Assembly: GCA_963701675.1 (NCBI GenBank)
Contig: OY969623.1
Location: 2,790,001 to 2,854,000, forward strand
Direction of reading: 5' to 3'
Source of the DNA: G963701675 sp963701675
GTDB lineage: Bacteria; Planctomycetota; Planctomycetia; Gemmatales; Gemmataceae
DNA length: 64,000 nucleotides
Shown: positions 24,953 through 34,048 of the stretch, piece by piece
How positions within the stretch are numbered: the first letter of the stretch is position 1
Layout of the letters: the number at the start of each line of letters is the position of its first letter
The notes under the pieces: generated by a model
What the model saw: the letters and a program-made list of their open reading frames with translations, nothing else
What the model was told of the DNA's origin: nothing
The model's database searches: none
Program-made: the position numbers and the translations under genes

Positions 24953-26689
24953 ATGAAGGCAGTGGCGCTTGCCAGGTTCACGAAGCGGTACGACGCCGTC
25001 TCGGGCGAGAAGGCCACGGGAAAGACCTACACTCCCCCAGTGCTAGCTGACTTTGTGGCCGACGAAATTGTTCGGACGGCGCGCCCCGCGAACAATGGAG
25101 TGCCGCTGCGGGTTTTAGACCCTGGTGTCGGCGAAGGGGAATTGCTGGCGAGCCTCCTGAGGCGTCTCCCCAAGAATAGGCCGGTTGAAGTCTATGGCTT
25201 TGATCACGATGAACGCGCTTTGGAGGTTACAGGTGCAAAGCTGTCCGGCTTACACAAACGCGCCACGCTGCACCTAAAATGTGAAGATTTCTTGGCGTAC
25301 GCGACGGGTGGTTTTGATGGGTTGCCACTCGATGGGCTCTTCAAGCCAGTCCGAATCGCATTTGACTTAGTGATCGCCAATCCGCCGTATGTGCGCACCC
25401 AAATACTGGGCGCAGCACAAGCTCAGAGCTTGGCGGGTCAGTTTGGTTTGACCGGGCGAGTCGATCTTTATTATGCGTTTCTCCTGGCAATTGCGAACGT
25501 GCTTTGTCCGCATGGTGTCGCTGGCATCATTGTCTCCAACCGTTTCATGACTACGAAGGCAGGTGCAAGCGTGCGTCATGCAATTCGCGAGCGGTTTAAT
25601 CTGAGGCATGTATGGGACCTCGGCGACACAAAGCTTTTCGACGCGGCTGTACTTCCTGCGGTTGTCGTTGCGGAAGGCCGGAACGGAGCGGCAGGCGGAC
25701 CACCACACTTCTCTTCGATCTACGAAACGCAAGATGAGCCTCGCGAGGCCGCCGAGTCGGTCATCGGGGCCCTGAGCAAGACGGGCGTGGTCGGACTTCC
25801 TGATGGCCGCCGATTTCGCGTGCAACATGGGCAACTTGACGAGGCGAGCGCGCAAAATGAGGTGTGGCGAATTACGACGGACGCAAGCGACGCCTGGTTA
25901 GCGAAGGTAGCCGCTCACACGTGGGGAACATTCCGCGACATCGGCAAGATTCGGGTGGGCGTCAAGACTTGTGCGGACAAGGTGTTCATCCGAGATGACT
26001 GGCAAACGTTGCCGGCCGACGAGCGACCCGAATTGCTTCGCCCCCTTGCGACACATCATATTAGCCGCCGCTTCCGGTCGGACCCCTCGCTCGGGCAAAG
26101 GCAGATTCTTTATCCTCACGAATGTGTGCAAGGGCAGCGCCGCGCGGTCGCCATAAACCAATATCCGCGGACACGATCGTATCTAGAGCGCCATCGCAAA
26201 GTGCTCGAAGCACGCAGCTACGTAGTCGAAGCGGGCCGCGCCTGGTACGAGATTTGGGTGCCCCAGGACCCCGATGCGTGGCAGCATCCCAAGCTGGTAT
26301 TCCGGGACATCTCGGAAAAGCCGTGCTTTTGGATTGACCAAGAGCAATCCATCGTAAACGGCGATTGTTATTGGCTCAAATGCGACGGCAATGCAGACGA
26401 CGATTTACTTTGGTTGGCTGCGAGCATCGGTAACGCTACATTTGTCGAGTTTTTCTACGATCACCGGTTCAACAATAAACTCTATTCGGGCCGTCGGCGA
26501 TTCATGTCTCAGTACGTTGAAAAGTTTCCCCTCCCTGATCCGAGCAACCGTGAAAGCAAAGACATCGTGCGGACCGCGAAGGTTCTTTATGCATCGGTGG
26601 GCCGCCCGAAAGCTGCACAATTGGCCAAGCGGCTCGATCAATTGGTCTGGAAGGCTTTTGGCTTAAGTGTCGAAAAAATCGGCCGGTAG
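24953..26689 (+). CDS. Type II restriction-modification N6-adenine DNA methyltransferase
   Basis: A 578-residue gamma-class (TaqI/Eco57I-like) adenine methylase. Motif I is LDPGVGEGELL (about 55-65) and the catalytic NPPY is at 143-146 (VIANPPYVRTQ), followed by a helical region and a C-terminal TaqI-like specificity domain (about 300-575; WYEIWVPQDP, KLVFRDISEKP, NNKLYSGRRRFMSQYVEKFPLP). The last motif is the usual end of the target-recognition domain. It converges with, and overlaps by 27 bases, a restriction-enzyme gene on the minus strand, and a C-type regulator follows that. This is a complete methylase with a damaged nuclease. Confidence 0.88.
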   Translation: MKAVALARFTKRYDAVSGEKATGKTYTPPVLADFVADEIVRTARPANNGVPLRVLDPGVGEGELLASLLRRLPKNRPVEVYGFDHDERALEVTGAKLSGLHKRATLHLKCEDFLAYATGGFDGLPLDGLFKPVRIAFDLVIANPPYVRTQILGAAQAQSLAGQFGLTGRVDLYYAFLLAIANVLCPHGVAGIIVSNRFMTTKAGASVRHAIRERFNLRHVWDLGDTKLFDAAVLPAVVVAEGRNGAAGGPPHFSSIYETQDEPREAAESVIGALSKTGVVGLPDGRRFRVQHGQLDEASAQNEVWRITTDASDAWLAKVAAHTWGTFRDIGKIRVGVKTCADKVFIRDDWQTLPADERPELLRPLATHHISRRFRSDPSLGQRQILYPHECVQGQRRAVAINQYPRTRSYLERHRKVLEARSYVVEAGRAWYEIWVPQDPDAWQHPKLVFRDISEKPCFWIDQEQSIVNGDCYWLKCDGNADDDLLWLAASIGNATFVEFFYDHRFNNKLYSGRRRFMSQYVEKFPLPDPSNRESKDIVRTAKVLYASVGRPKAAQLAKRLDQLVWKAFGLSVEKIGR

Positions 26690-27084
26690 CGGAATCTGAA
26701 GCTTCTTGTTAAGAACCTTTCCTTGGAATTGTGGAAAGCGGGAGAAGAACGCCTCGCCTGTAGTAAGGAATAGGTGCGTTAAGAGAACCATCGACTCTTC
26801 GATACGAGCGCAAAAGATGCAATAGCGCACGTCGCAATGGCGGATGATGTTGCCTGCGATCTGTGGTACGTCGAGCGGCTCGGTGCTGTCGGGACGGACA
26901 AGGCCCAGGTCGACAGTGGGCGACGTTTGAAGCTTCACCTCAAGGAGTTGGTGGCGAATATCGGGAAACTGCCCGTCATCCTGGTAGCCGGCGTAACCCA
27001 GTGCCTGACAAATCAGTCGGTGAAGTGCAGCGCCTCAATGGCACTAACGTAGCGGCGCGGATCAGTCGGTGGCGACGTGCTCAT
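26663..27084 (-). pseudogene. Restriction endonuclease fragment with a frameshift
   Basis: Read from an ATG at 27084 inside the regulator's last codons, the frame gives MSTSPPTDPRRYVSAIEALH then FTD and stops. One base back, the protein resumes as LICQALGYAGYQDDGQFPDI and continues to 26663. The second part holds a PD-(D/E)xK-like core (FPD, then LLEVKLQ), DVRYCIFCARIEE and the ending FQGKVLNKKLQIPLPADFF. A -1 shift near 27014-27020 would join the two into about 140 residues, still short for such an enzyme. It is probably a decayed nuclease, though an assembly indel could add to the damage. An 11-base direct repeat (ATCAGTCGGTG) lies at 27012 and 27061. Confidence 0.55.
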
Positions 27085-27331
27085 CGCGTTTCCGTAAAGG
27101 GGTAAGCAATTGTGCAACAGACACCCGGAGGGCAGAGGCCAGAACCTCTAGGGTGCTGAGGGTCACATTGCGTTCCGCGCGTTCAACGGAACCGATGTAC
27201 GTTCGATGTAATCCACACTGAAATGCGAGCTCCTCTTGCGACACGCCCTTGGCGTGACGAAGAGCTCGAACATTGGCGGCGACGAACCGGACGAGCGCCT
27301 TACCAGGTTTCCGGAGTTGTCGAGTAGGCAT
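27062..27331 (-). CDS. XRE-family controller (C) protein of the restriction-modification system
   Basis: This 89-residue protein has a lambda-repressor-like HTH: VAANVRALRHAKGVSQEELA, FQCGLHRTYIGSVERAERNV and TLEVLASALRVSVAQLL. That is the standard layout of C proteins, which time expression of the nuclease after the methylase. The ATG at 27331 has AAGGG 7 bases upstream. The stop lies inside the start region of the nuclease frame (23-base overlap), giving a C-R transcript convergent with the methylase. An inverted repeat sits directly upstream of its start. Confidence 0.82.
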   Translation of the reverse strand: MPTRQLRKPGKALVRFVAANVRALRHAKGVSQEELAFQCGLHRTYIGSVERAERNVTLSTLEVLASALRVSVAQLLTPLRKRDEHVATD

Positions 27332-27334
27332 CAA

Positions 27335-27360
27335 ATGACCCTTATTGGAGCGAGGGTCAT
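27335..27360 (-). promoter_or_regulatory. Candidate C-box operator
   Basis: A perfect 8-base inverted repeat, ATGACCCT / AGGGTCAT with a 10-base spacer, lies 3 bases before the C-gene start codon and covers its ribosome site. Farther out (27376 and 27391) GACTA occurs twice, 15 bases apart. C proteins autoregulate through paired operator boxes, so these are the natural candidates. The operator role is inferred from position and symmetry. Confidence 0.5.
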
Positions 27361-27561
27361 AGTGCTTCAAATGGTGACTATGAATCTACAGACTACGAGT
27401 AGCGGTTTGGCCTATTGTCGCGATGGTGTCACGACAGTTCTGAGAATCGGCGGAAATGAGTTTGGAATCGAATCGAATAGGCTTTGAGCGGATATTTCAC
27501 GCATAGATCATACGTCCGCGTTGTTCCGACCGTCTCCGGGCGCCCTGCCCCGCGGGCGCAA

Positions 27562-27630
27562 GGTTCACGGTCTCGCCGGGCGGAAAAGATCACGCGGTTC
27601 GAAGAGAACCCTGCCTCTCCACCGACATGA
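27562..27630 (+). pseudogene. Remnant 3' end of a second rpiB gene
   Basis: Twenty-three codons ending in TGA read GSRSRRAEKITRFEENPASP then PT. They align without gaps to the last 23 codons of rpiB (GRHARRVEKITRFEENLTDP then PA), with 14 of 22 residues identical. Many of the nucleotide differences between the aligned KITRFEEN codons are silent, so both tails evolved as coding sequence. No rpiB-like sequence is seen before 27562. The rest of the 27332-27673 stretch holds the C-gene promoter region and nothing else I can name. Confidence 0.75.
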
Positions 27631-27673
27631 ACCTTGCCCGTTTGTCGTGAGTCAACTAATGTAGCATTTCGCC

Positions 27674-27746
<73 letters not shown>

Positions 27747-27761
27747 ATCACTTCCATCAAA

Positions 27762-30700
27762 TCAGCGATTGCTGGCCCGGCCACACCGGTCGCGCAATCG
27801 GAATCCCGCCACAAGAAACTGAGGCGCCATCGCCACTTCAAGATAGTCCAATGGCCCGTAGATCGGGAATCCAACCGACACATATCGCGAGGGCGTGCTT
27901 TGGCGTGGCGGCGGCGGCGTCAAATCGAGCAGATCGAATCGTTGTTGAGCTGGATTCCGCTGTGACAATGGTTCATTTGTCTGGATTCCCACGTTTGCCG
28001 GCCGCTGATGCGTGACCAGCCACACCGACGGCCCATCTGGTCCCGGCAGCGGCATTGGCGCCACTAAGCACGCGGAAAACTCGGACGTGTCCCCCGTCGA
28101 GCGCGTCGCCGTACTGGTGATGAGGTAGCCGGATGAAACGTTCGCCGTGAACGTCGCCGAGAACGCCGTGAAGCCACCGCCGTTGGTCGTCGATGATTGC
28201 ATGCCGAGATAAGTTTGCCCTTCGCCGAAGCCCGAGCCGTCGCAAACAGGATTGGAGAAGAATTCGAGAGCGTAGGTCGTGGTCGGTAAGGCGACTAGGC
28301 TGCCGCTGATCGTGATGCTGCCACTGCCGTTGACGACCGACGTGATGGTGGGAAACGGCTGCAAATTATTGCCATTGTTGAGGAGCCGAATCCCCCGACT
28401 ACCGTTGCCGCCAATGTTGTTGGTACGAATCTGATTGCCGACTGCGTTGTTGATGACTACGCCTTCAAAAGTATTGAACGCAATGCTATTTCCTTCTATC
28501 AAACTGCCGCTGGCTGAATTGATCACGGTGACGCCCACTCGGTTGGCCACCGCAGAGTTGCCGGTCGGGTCGGTACCGATGTAATTTCCCTGCACCAAAT
28601 TGCCGGTAGTGCCGTTGCTGCGAATGGAGACCCCGGCGCTCGTATTGCCGGAAATGACGTTTCTCGTTGGAACACTCGTCCCGCCGATGATGTTATTTTG
28701 CGCCAAGCGGAAGATGCTGACGCCGACGGGGTTGGCCAGCGGCGCGCTTCCGGTCCAGTCGGTGCCGATGTAGTTGCCTTCAACCCGATTAGCGTTGCTG
28801 CCGTTACCGCCGATGGCCACGCCGTTGCGCTGATTGCCGGAGATAATATTGCGGTCCGGGACGCTTGTGCCGCCGACGAGGTTGTTGTTGGCGCCCTGGT
28901 CGATGAGAACGCCGATGTTGTTAGCGACCGCCGCAGTTCCGGTCACATCCGTACCGATGCGGTTGCCGATGACCGTGTTGTTCGCCGTGCCCCCTCCGTT
29001 CATATGAACACCGGCGCCGGCATTGCCGGAGAGGATGTTGGTGGCGGCGCCGGCTGGTCCGCCGATGGTATTGAAGTTCGCCCCGGCATCTACGCGAACG
29101 CCGTCGCCGCCATTCGCTAACGCCACCGTGCCGGAAACATTCGTACCGATGTAGTTTCCCTGGACCAGGTTCGACGGGGCGCCAACGGTAATCAAAATCC
29201 CATGCAGCGTGTTTCCCGAGATTAGATTGCCTGCGCCGGCAACGGCGCCTCCGATGGTATTGTTCGAACCGGCTCGAATGACGACGCCGGTGTCGTTGGG
29301 AATGTCGTAGATCCCGGCCGCATCCGTGCCAATGCGATTGCCTTGCACGAGATTTCCAGAATGCCCAGCAATGTCGATTCCAATGCTGTTGCCGGAAATC
29401 AGATTACCGGCGCCAGCAACTGTTCCGCCTATGGTTGTCCCGCTGCCGCTCCCCCAAAGGGACACGCCGTACGTGGTGGGCCATAAGGGCGCTCCCCCGG
29501 CTATGTCCGTCCCAATGTAGTTCCCCTGAACCGTAATGCCGCCACCGAAGATGCGGATGTTTGCGGTACCGTTGGCCGAAATCACGTTTCGCGCAGTGGT
29601 AATCGCGCCACCGATCAAGCTGCCCGTGGCGCTAAACACATCGATGCCGTTGACCCCATTACCGAGCCCGATAGTGCCGGTCGCATCGGTGCCGATGAGG
29701 TTGCCTTGGACAGTGTCGGCCGAATTTTGCAGCGAGATCCCGCTATCGCTGTTTCCGGAAATGAGATTACCGGCGCCTGGACTGGTTCCGCCGATAACCT
29801 GGTTGGAGTTGCCGGAGCTACTAAGCACGCCGCGCTGGTTTCCGACCGCCATGGTGCCGGTGAAGTCCGTGCCGATGTAATTCCCTTGGACAATGACGCT
29901 AGAAAACGAGGTAAAAACTCCAGATTGGCTATTACCCGAGATAATGTTCCGAGCTGCCGGCGTTGTGCCGCCGATGACTCCCGTCGCCGAAAAAGTACCA
30001 ATGCCGTTCCCGTTCGCGATGGCCATAGTCCCGGTGATATCGGTGCCGATATAATTCCCTTGCACAAGGCCATTCGTTCCCTGCAGCAAGATGCCGTCCC
30101 CGGTATTGCCGGAAATGATGTTCCGCGTCCCTGCCGTTGTCCCACCGATCAAGGTGTTCTGAGCGAACAGGTTAGTAAAAATGCCTCGCCCGTTGGGCAA
30201 AGCGGCGGTGCCGTTCCAATTGGTGCCGATACGGTTGCCTAGCACATTGTTCCCGAACCCATCGATAAAGACTCCGTCTTGCGAGTTACCGGAAATGAGG
30301 TTTGAGCTTCCCGGCGTAGGACCGCCGACCGTATTGTTGTTGGCGCCAGCAGGAAGCCCAATGACGACTCCGCGCATGTTCCCGAGGGCGACCGTGCCGG
30401 CATAATCGGTGCCAATGAAGTTGCCCTCGATCGTGTTGTTGCTGCTGTTGTTCGTTACATACACACCATAGTTTGCGTTACCCGAAATCAGATTCCCTCC
30501 TGTGACAGTCCCGATGGCGTTGTTGTTCGAGTTGTTGACAAAAACGCCATAGCGGTTAGCCAGGGCAACGCTGCCGGAGATGTCGGTGCCGAGAAAATTC
30601 CCGAGCAAGACGTTGCCGCTACCGCTCAAAAGTATGCCGGCCTGAGCAAAACGATTGATCGCCAGGTGAAATATCTGGCATGAGCCGGCCGTGATATTCA

Positions 30701-31025
30701 GCCCGGATACGCCAGCGCCGGCGTTGCTACCGTCGATCTCGATGATTGGCGTTCCGGTAAATCCGGGCTGCGTGAAGCCGGCAATATTCACGGAATCCGT
30801 TATGGTCGGCAGCGCCGACAACGGGGTAATGGTCTGTGGCCCGCTGCCGATGTTGAAGTCGATCGTGTCTTGACCGCCGTTCGTATTCGAATTCAGAATG
30901 GCTTGGCGCAGCGAGCCCGTCCCGGCGTCGCTGGTATTGACGACCGTATAGGTGGCGGGGAGTTCACGACGCTCGAGTACTTCAAGGTATAAGCGGCGGG
31001 CGTGACGTGGGTGCGAACGCGACAT
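27762..31025 (-). CDS. Giant right-handed beta-helix surface protein
   Basis: A protein of about 1087 residues. It starts with a basic stretch and the planctomycetal N-terminal motif LEVLERRELPATYTV, which precedes many exported or surface repeat proteins of this phylum. A CSLREA-like beginning follows (VVNTSDAGTGSLRQAI), then about a dozen repeats of 60-70 residues of the pattern IGGT-x(3-5)-RN(I/L)ISGN, GV, QGNYIGTD-x-TGT, GN. These build a parallel beta-helix as in pectate-lyase-like folds. A beta-sandwich-like module and a 100-residue tail end it. AAGGAC precedes the ATG at 31025. It is the first gene after tRNA-Lys and transcribed toward it. Confidence 0.85.
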   Translation of the reverse strand: MSRSHPRHARRLYLEVLERRELPATYTVVNTSDAGTGSLRQAILNSNTNGGQDTIDFNIGSGPQTITPLSALPTITDSVNIAGFTQPGFTGTPIIEIDGSNAGAGVSGLNITAGSCQIFHLAINRFAQAGILLSGSGNVLLGNFLGTDISGSVALANRYGVFVNNSNNNAIGTVTGGNLISGNANYGVYVTNNSSNNTIEGNFIGTDYAGTVALGNMRGVVIGLPAGANNNTVGGPTPGSSNLISGNSQDGVFIDGFGNNVLGNRIGTNWNGTAALPNGRGIFTNLFAQNTLIGGTTAGTRNIISGNTGDGILLQGTNGLVQGNYIGTDITGTMAIANGNGIGTFSATGVIGGTTPAARNIISGNSQSGVFTSFSSVIVQGNYIGTDFTGTMAVGNQRGVLSSSGNSNQVIGGTSPGAGNLISGNSDSGISLQNSADTVQGNLIGTDATGTIGLGNGVNGIDVFSATGSLIGGAITTARNVISANGTANIRIFGGGITVQGNYIGTDIAGGAPLWPTTYGVSLWGSGSGTTIGGTVAGAGNLISGNSIGIDIAGHSGNLVQGNRIGTDAAGIYDIPNDTGVVIRAGSNNTIGGAVAGAGNLISGNTLHGILITVGAPSNLVQGNYIGTNVSGTVALANGGDGVRVDAGANFNTIGGPAGAATNILSGNAGAGVHMNGGGTANNTVIGNRIGTDVTGTAAVANNIGVLIDQGANNNLVGGTSVPDRNIISGNQRNGVAIGGNGSNANRVEGNYIGTDWTGSAPLANPVGVSIFRLAQNNIIGGTSVPTRNVISGNTSAGVSIRSNGTTGNLVQGNYIGTDPTGNSAVANRVGVTVINSASGSLIEGNSIAFNTFEGVVINNAVGNQIRTNNIGGNGSRGIRLLNNGNNLQPFPTITSVVNGSGSITISGSLVALPTTTYALEFFSNPVCDGSGFGEGQTYLGMQSSTTNGGGFTAFSATFTANVSSGYLITSTATRSTGDTSEFSACLVAPMPLPGPDGPSVWLVTHQRPANVGIQTNEPLSQRNPAQQRFDLLDLTPPPPRQSTPSRYVSVGFPIYGPLDYLEVAMAPQFLVAGFRLRDRCGRASNR

Positions 31026-31305
31026 CGCGGAAGTCCTTTCGATAAGACACGGCGGTATGCGACAGTCGCTAAGGTTACAATCGACACGACGTGCGTGCAA
31101 TCAAAATCCCACAGCAAAGCACGACGAGAACTCTGAGGCTGGCGAGAATTGCGGACAAGTACTTGCCGGGAGCCAGGGTGCAAAAGTCGTGCCAATGATT
31201 CGATTGCGTCCATTGCTCCCATGTCGGAACGCGGTTTGCAACGCTTAGCCCGATCACCAGGTGTGGCGGCCGGAAATAAGGAACCTATGTGAAAAGGATT
31301 CCGAC

Positions 31306-32739
31306 ATGATTTCCACGATAAGATTCGCCCTCAACATTCTCAGGCAATCGCGGGTTTCGAGACGTTCGCCGGCCGAGGTGGAACGACTTAGAGAGCGGCG
31401 CCTGGCGCGGTTGGTGCGCTACGCCATGGCACATTCGCCCTACTACCGCCAAAGATATGCCCACGTGCGCGTTGGGGAATTGCACCTCAGCGATTTGCCT
31501 CCGGTGGATAAGAGTGAGCTCATGGCCCATTTCGATGACGTGGTGACCGATCGGGCCGTGCGTCAAGAGGACGTGCAGGCGTTCATGGAGCAGCCGACGA
31601 ATCTCGGGAAGTATTTTCGCGGGCGTTATGTATTAAGTCACACGTCCGGCACACAAGGGCGGCCCATGATGATCGTGCAAGATCGGCGCGACCTTGAGCT
31701 GCTATTCGCACTGCAATTCAGTCGTGGCAATGCGGGACGTCGCGTCTCCGTCACCGAAGGAATGCGCCGGCTTTTCAATCGTGTGCGGCTTGCGGTAGTA
31801 ACGATGAGGCCTGGGTTCTTTCCTTCCGCGTCCGCCTTTACTTATTTCCCTAAACCCGCTCAAAGATTTGTCGACCTCCGCCATTTCAGCTTTGACGACG
31901 CCCAGCTAGTTGAAAATCTGAATGCATTTCGGCCTAATGCGATTACGGCATACGCTGGCCTGCTAACCACATTGGCCTCAAAAAAAGCTGAGCTGAAGCT
32001 CGCCCCGGATTTGATTCAAATTACCAACATCAGCGAGAGTTTGTCGGAGCGAGGCCGGAAGCAAGTCCAAGCCGCATTCAACGTCCCAATCCTTGATAGT
32101 TACGCCATGGGAGAGTGCCCCTTCTTGAGCAACGGCTGCCCGACTCACGGCGGCGCTCACCTTAACTCCGACTGGGCGATTCTGGAAGTCGTGGACGACA
32201 ATTACCGGCCCGTGGGCCCTGGCGTCCCGGGGACGAAGGTCTTGCTCACCAACCTGGCGAATCGGGTGCAACCGATCATTCGCTATGAGATCGGCGACCT
32301 TGTCGAGATGGCGGACCAGCCCTGCGATTGCGGGAATGCACTCCCGCGCATCGCGCATATCGGCGGGCGGGCGGCGGAGGCACTTTGGATATGGGACGGC
32401 ACTAGTCACCAACGTATCGCTCTTGGTGTATTCAAATGTGCTTGTGAATACTTGCACGAGATTCGTGAGTGGCAAGTGGTGCAAACGGATCGAGCCGGCA
32501 TCGAAGTTCGAATCGAACCTCTACCTGGCGCTGCCATAGATCGCCGTCAAGCCGCTAAGATTCTGGAAGAACGGCTCACTTTCTTCGGCCTACCCGCCTG
32601 CACAACCATCGAGGTTCGAATCGTTGATCGACTGAAACCCGACCCTGCCACAGGGAAATTGCGGCATCTGATTGGAATAGACAAACGCTCGATGCAGCCG
32701 GAATCAGAGCGTGGCCGGACCGTAGTTCATACGCTGTAA
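31306..32739 (+). CDS. PaaK-like adenylate-forming enzyme
   Basis: A 477-residue member of the phenylacetate-CoA ligase-like branch of the ANL superfamily. Seen: an N-terminal helical region with YAMAHSPYYRQRY and PPVDKSEL, the ATP loop VLSHTSGTQGRPMMIV, ITNISESLSERGR, a SYAMGE adenine site, TNLANRVQPIIRYEIGDL, CDCGNALPRI and a short C-terminal domain. Carboxylate activation is clear; the substrate is not. AAAGGA precedes the ATG at 31306. It is followed 63 bases later by the DUF2817 gene. Paired with hydrolases, such enzymes often serve exotic lipid or cell-envelope pathways (inference). Confidence 0.8.
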   Translation: MISTIRFALNILRQSRVSRRSPAEVERLRERRLARLVRYAMAHSPYYRQRYAHVRVGELHLSDLPPVDKSELMAHFDDVVTDRAVRQEDVQAFMEQPTNLGKYFRGRYVLSHTSGTQGRPMMIVQDRRDLELLFALQFSRGNAGRRVSVTEGMRRLFNRVRLAVVTMRPGFFPSASAFTYFPKPAQRFVDLRHFSFDDAQLVENLNAFRPNAITAYAGLLTTLASKKAELKLAPDLIQITNISESLSERGRKQVQAAFNVPILDSYAMGECPFLSNGCPTHGGAHLNSDWAILEVVDDNYRPVGPGVPGTKVLLTNLANRVQPIIRYEIGDLVEMADQPCDCGNALPRIAHIGGRAAEALWIWDGTSHQRIALGVFKCACEYLHEIREWQVVQTDRAGIEVRIEPLPGAAIDRRQAAKILEERLTFFGLPACTTIEVRIVDRLKPDPATGKLRHLIGIDKRSMQPESERGRTVVHTL

Positions 32740-32802
32740 GCATAAAAGGATGAGTATCAATGGCGCATCCTGCGTTGTGCATATTCCGGTTGAGACCAAG
32801 GA

Positions 32803-33885
32803 ATGGATTATTGCCTGTTTTACTCCGAGAGCTATTCGGTTGCGCGCGAACGCTTTCGCCGCGTGGCCGAGAGCGTCGGCTGCGTTCTTCACACATACCC
32901 ACTTGTCAGATCTGAATCCCTGATCGACGACCTGACGCTAGATGTGGCGATTTATCAGACCGGCCGGCCGCGTCGAACGCTCGTCGTATCCAGCGGAGTG
33001 CACGGCGTCGAGTGCTTTGCCGGGTCGGCGATTCAACTAGCACTCTTGGAGGAACTGCGGCGCGCTCGTCCCCCCGCCGATGTATCGGTGGTGCTGATTC
33101 ATGCAGTCAATCCTTTTGGTTTTGCGCATTTGCGCCGAGCCAATGAGGATAACATCGACTTGAATCGCAATTTCTTACCGCCGAGCGACGGTCCGACGTA
33201 TCAGGGTTGTCACCCGCTTTACGAACGGCTTGATCGATTCCTTAACCCGTGTCGCCGACCCGGGCGACTCGATGCTCTCGTTCCGCGGACGTTATGGGCC
33301 GCCCTTCGCCATGGACGTGGAGTACTGCGGCAGGCAATTGCAGGAGGCCAATACCAGTTCCCCAAGGGTCTATTCTTCGGTGGATTTTCGCCGACCTGGC
33401 AACACGGTATTTTCACCCGTCACTTGGCGGAATGGATCGGCACAGCGGAACACATTCTGCACTTCGACGTCCACACGGGTCTGGGCCCATGGGCAAAGCT
33501 TCAACTGTTGTTGGAATCGCCATTCGTCACCGATTCAGGATCTTCGATAGCACAAACCATGCGAAAGCAAATCGTGGTGCTACCGGCGAAGGCGCCTGCC
33601 CCGAGAGGTTATTACCGCGTCAAAGGGGAATTCGGCGGTTTTTGTCGCGCATTGCTTTCAGATCGAAAGTATGACGACGTGTGCGCCGAATTCGGGACAT
33701 ATCCGGCCATCACTGTCTTGGCGGCGTTGCGAGCCGAGAACCAAGTTTATCATTGGAGCCCGAACAACGAAGCCACGCTACAACTGGCCAAAGCTCGCCT
33801 CAGTGAGGTGTTTACTCCCAGTGACCCCCGCTGGCGCTCCGCCGTGGTGCGGCAGGGGACGGCCTTGTTCCAAAAACTTTGGTAG
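32803..33885 (+). CDS. DUF2817 family protein (M14-like metallopeptidase fold)
   Basis: This 360-residue protein of the DUF2817 family is related to zinc carboxypeptidases. Zinc-site-like residues are H67 and E70 in SSGVHGVECFAGS and a later His in LHFDVHTGLGP; NEDNIDLNRNF is the Asn/Arg substrate motif and CAEFGTYP the probable catalytic Glu region. It has no signal peptide, so it is probably cytoplasmic. Its substrate is unknown. It ends 50 bases before a tRNA-Lys 3' fragment and belongs to the first island. Confidence 0.85.
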   Translation: MDYCLFYSESYSVARERFRRVAESVGCVLHTYPLVRSESLIDDLTLDVAIYQTGRPRRTLVVSSGVHGVECFAGSAIQLALLEELRRARPPADVSVVLIHAVNPFGFAHLRRANEDNIDLNRNFLPPSDGPTYQGCHPLYERLDRFLNPCRRPGRLDALVPRTLWAALRHGRGVLRQAIAGGQYQFPKGLFFGGFSPTWQHGIFTRHLAEWIGTAEHILHFDVHTGLGPWAKLQLLLESPFVTDSGSSIAQTMRKQIVVLPAKAPAPRGYYRVKGEFGGFCRALLSDRKYDDVCAEFGTYPAITVLAALRAENQVYHWSPNNEATLQLAKARLSEVFTPSDPRWRSAVVRQGTALFQKLW

Positions 33886-33934
33886 AACTCACACTCCGCT
33901 TGTCCGTCACCGCTAACCGATTCGTCTTCATCAC

Positions 33935-33962
33935 GTTGTAGGTTCGAGTTCTACAAGGGGCA
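33935..33962 (+). repeat. tRNA-Lys 3'-end copy (attachment-site-like), copy 2
   Basis: These 28 bases match the T arm and acceptor 3' end of tRNA-Lys (27719-27746) with one C-to-T change in the T stem. The upstream half of the tRNA is absent, so it is not a functional gene. It lies in the same orientation as the tRNA, 6.2 kb away, as expected for an attachment site left by integration into a tRNA 3' end. Confidence 0.85.
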
Positions 33963-34048
33963 GTCTCACCTCCAAGTCATCGATTTCATTGACGCGCCGA
34001 CCGCCGTGCTTTACTCTCTACGGGTGCAGGCACCGGCTCCGAATCTTC

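Noticed and set aside
28698..30405. Several long plus-strand frames opposite the beta-helix gene
   Set aside because: They are reverse-strand readings of a repetitive, Gly/Asn-rich coding sequence. Their repeats are only the mirror of the protein repeats and they have no ribosome sites.
33935..33962. A second tRNA-Lys gene
   Set aside because: Only the T arm and acceptor 3' half are present; there is no anticodon arm or 5' acceptor strand, so it is a fragment.
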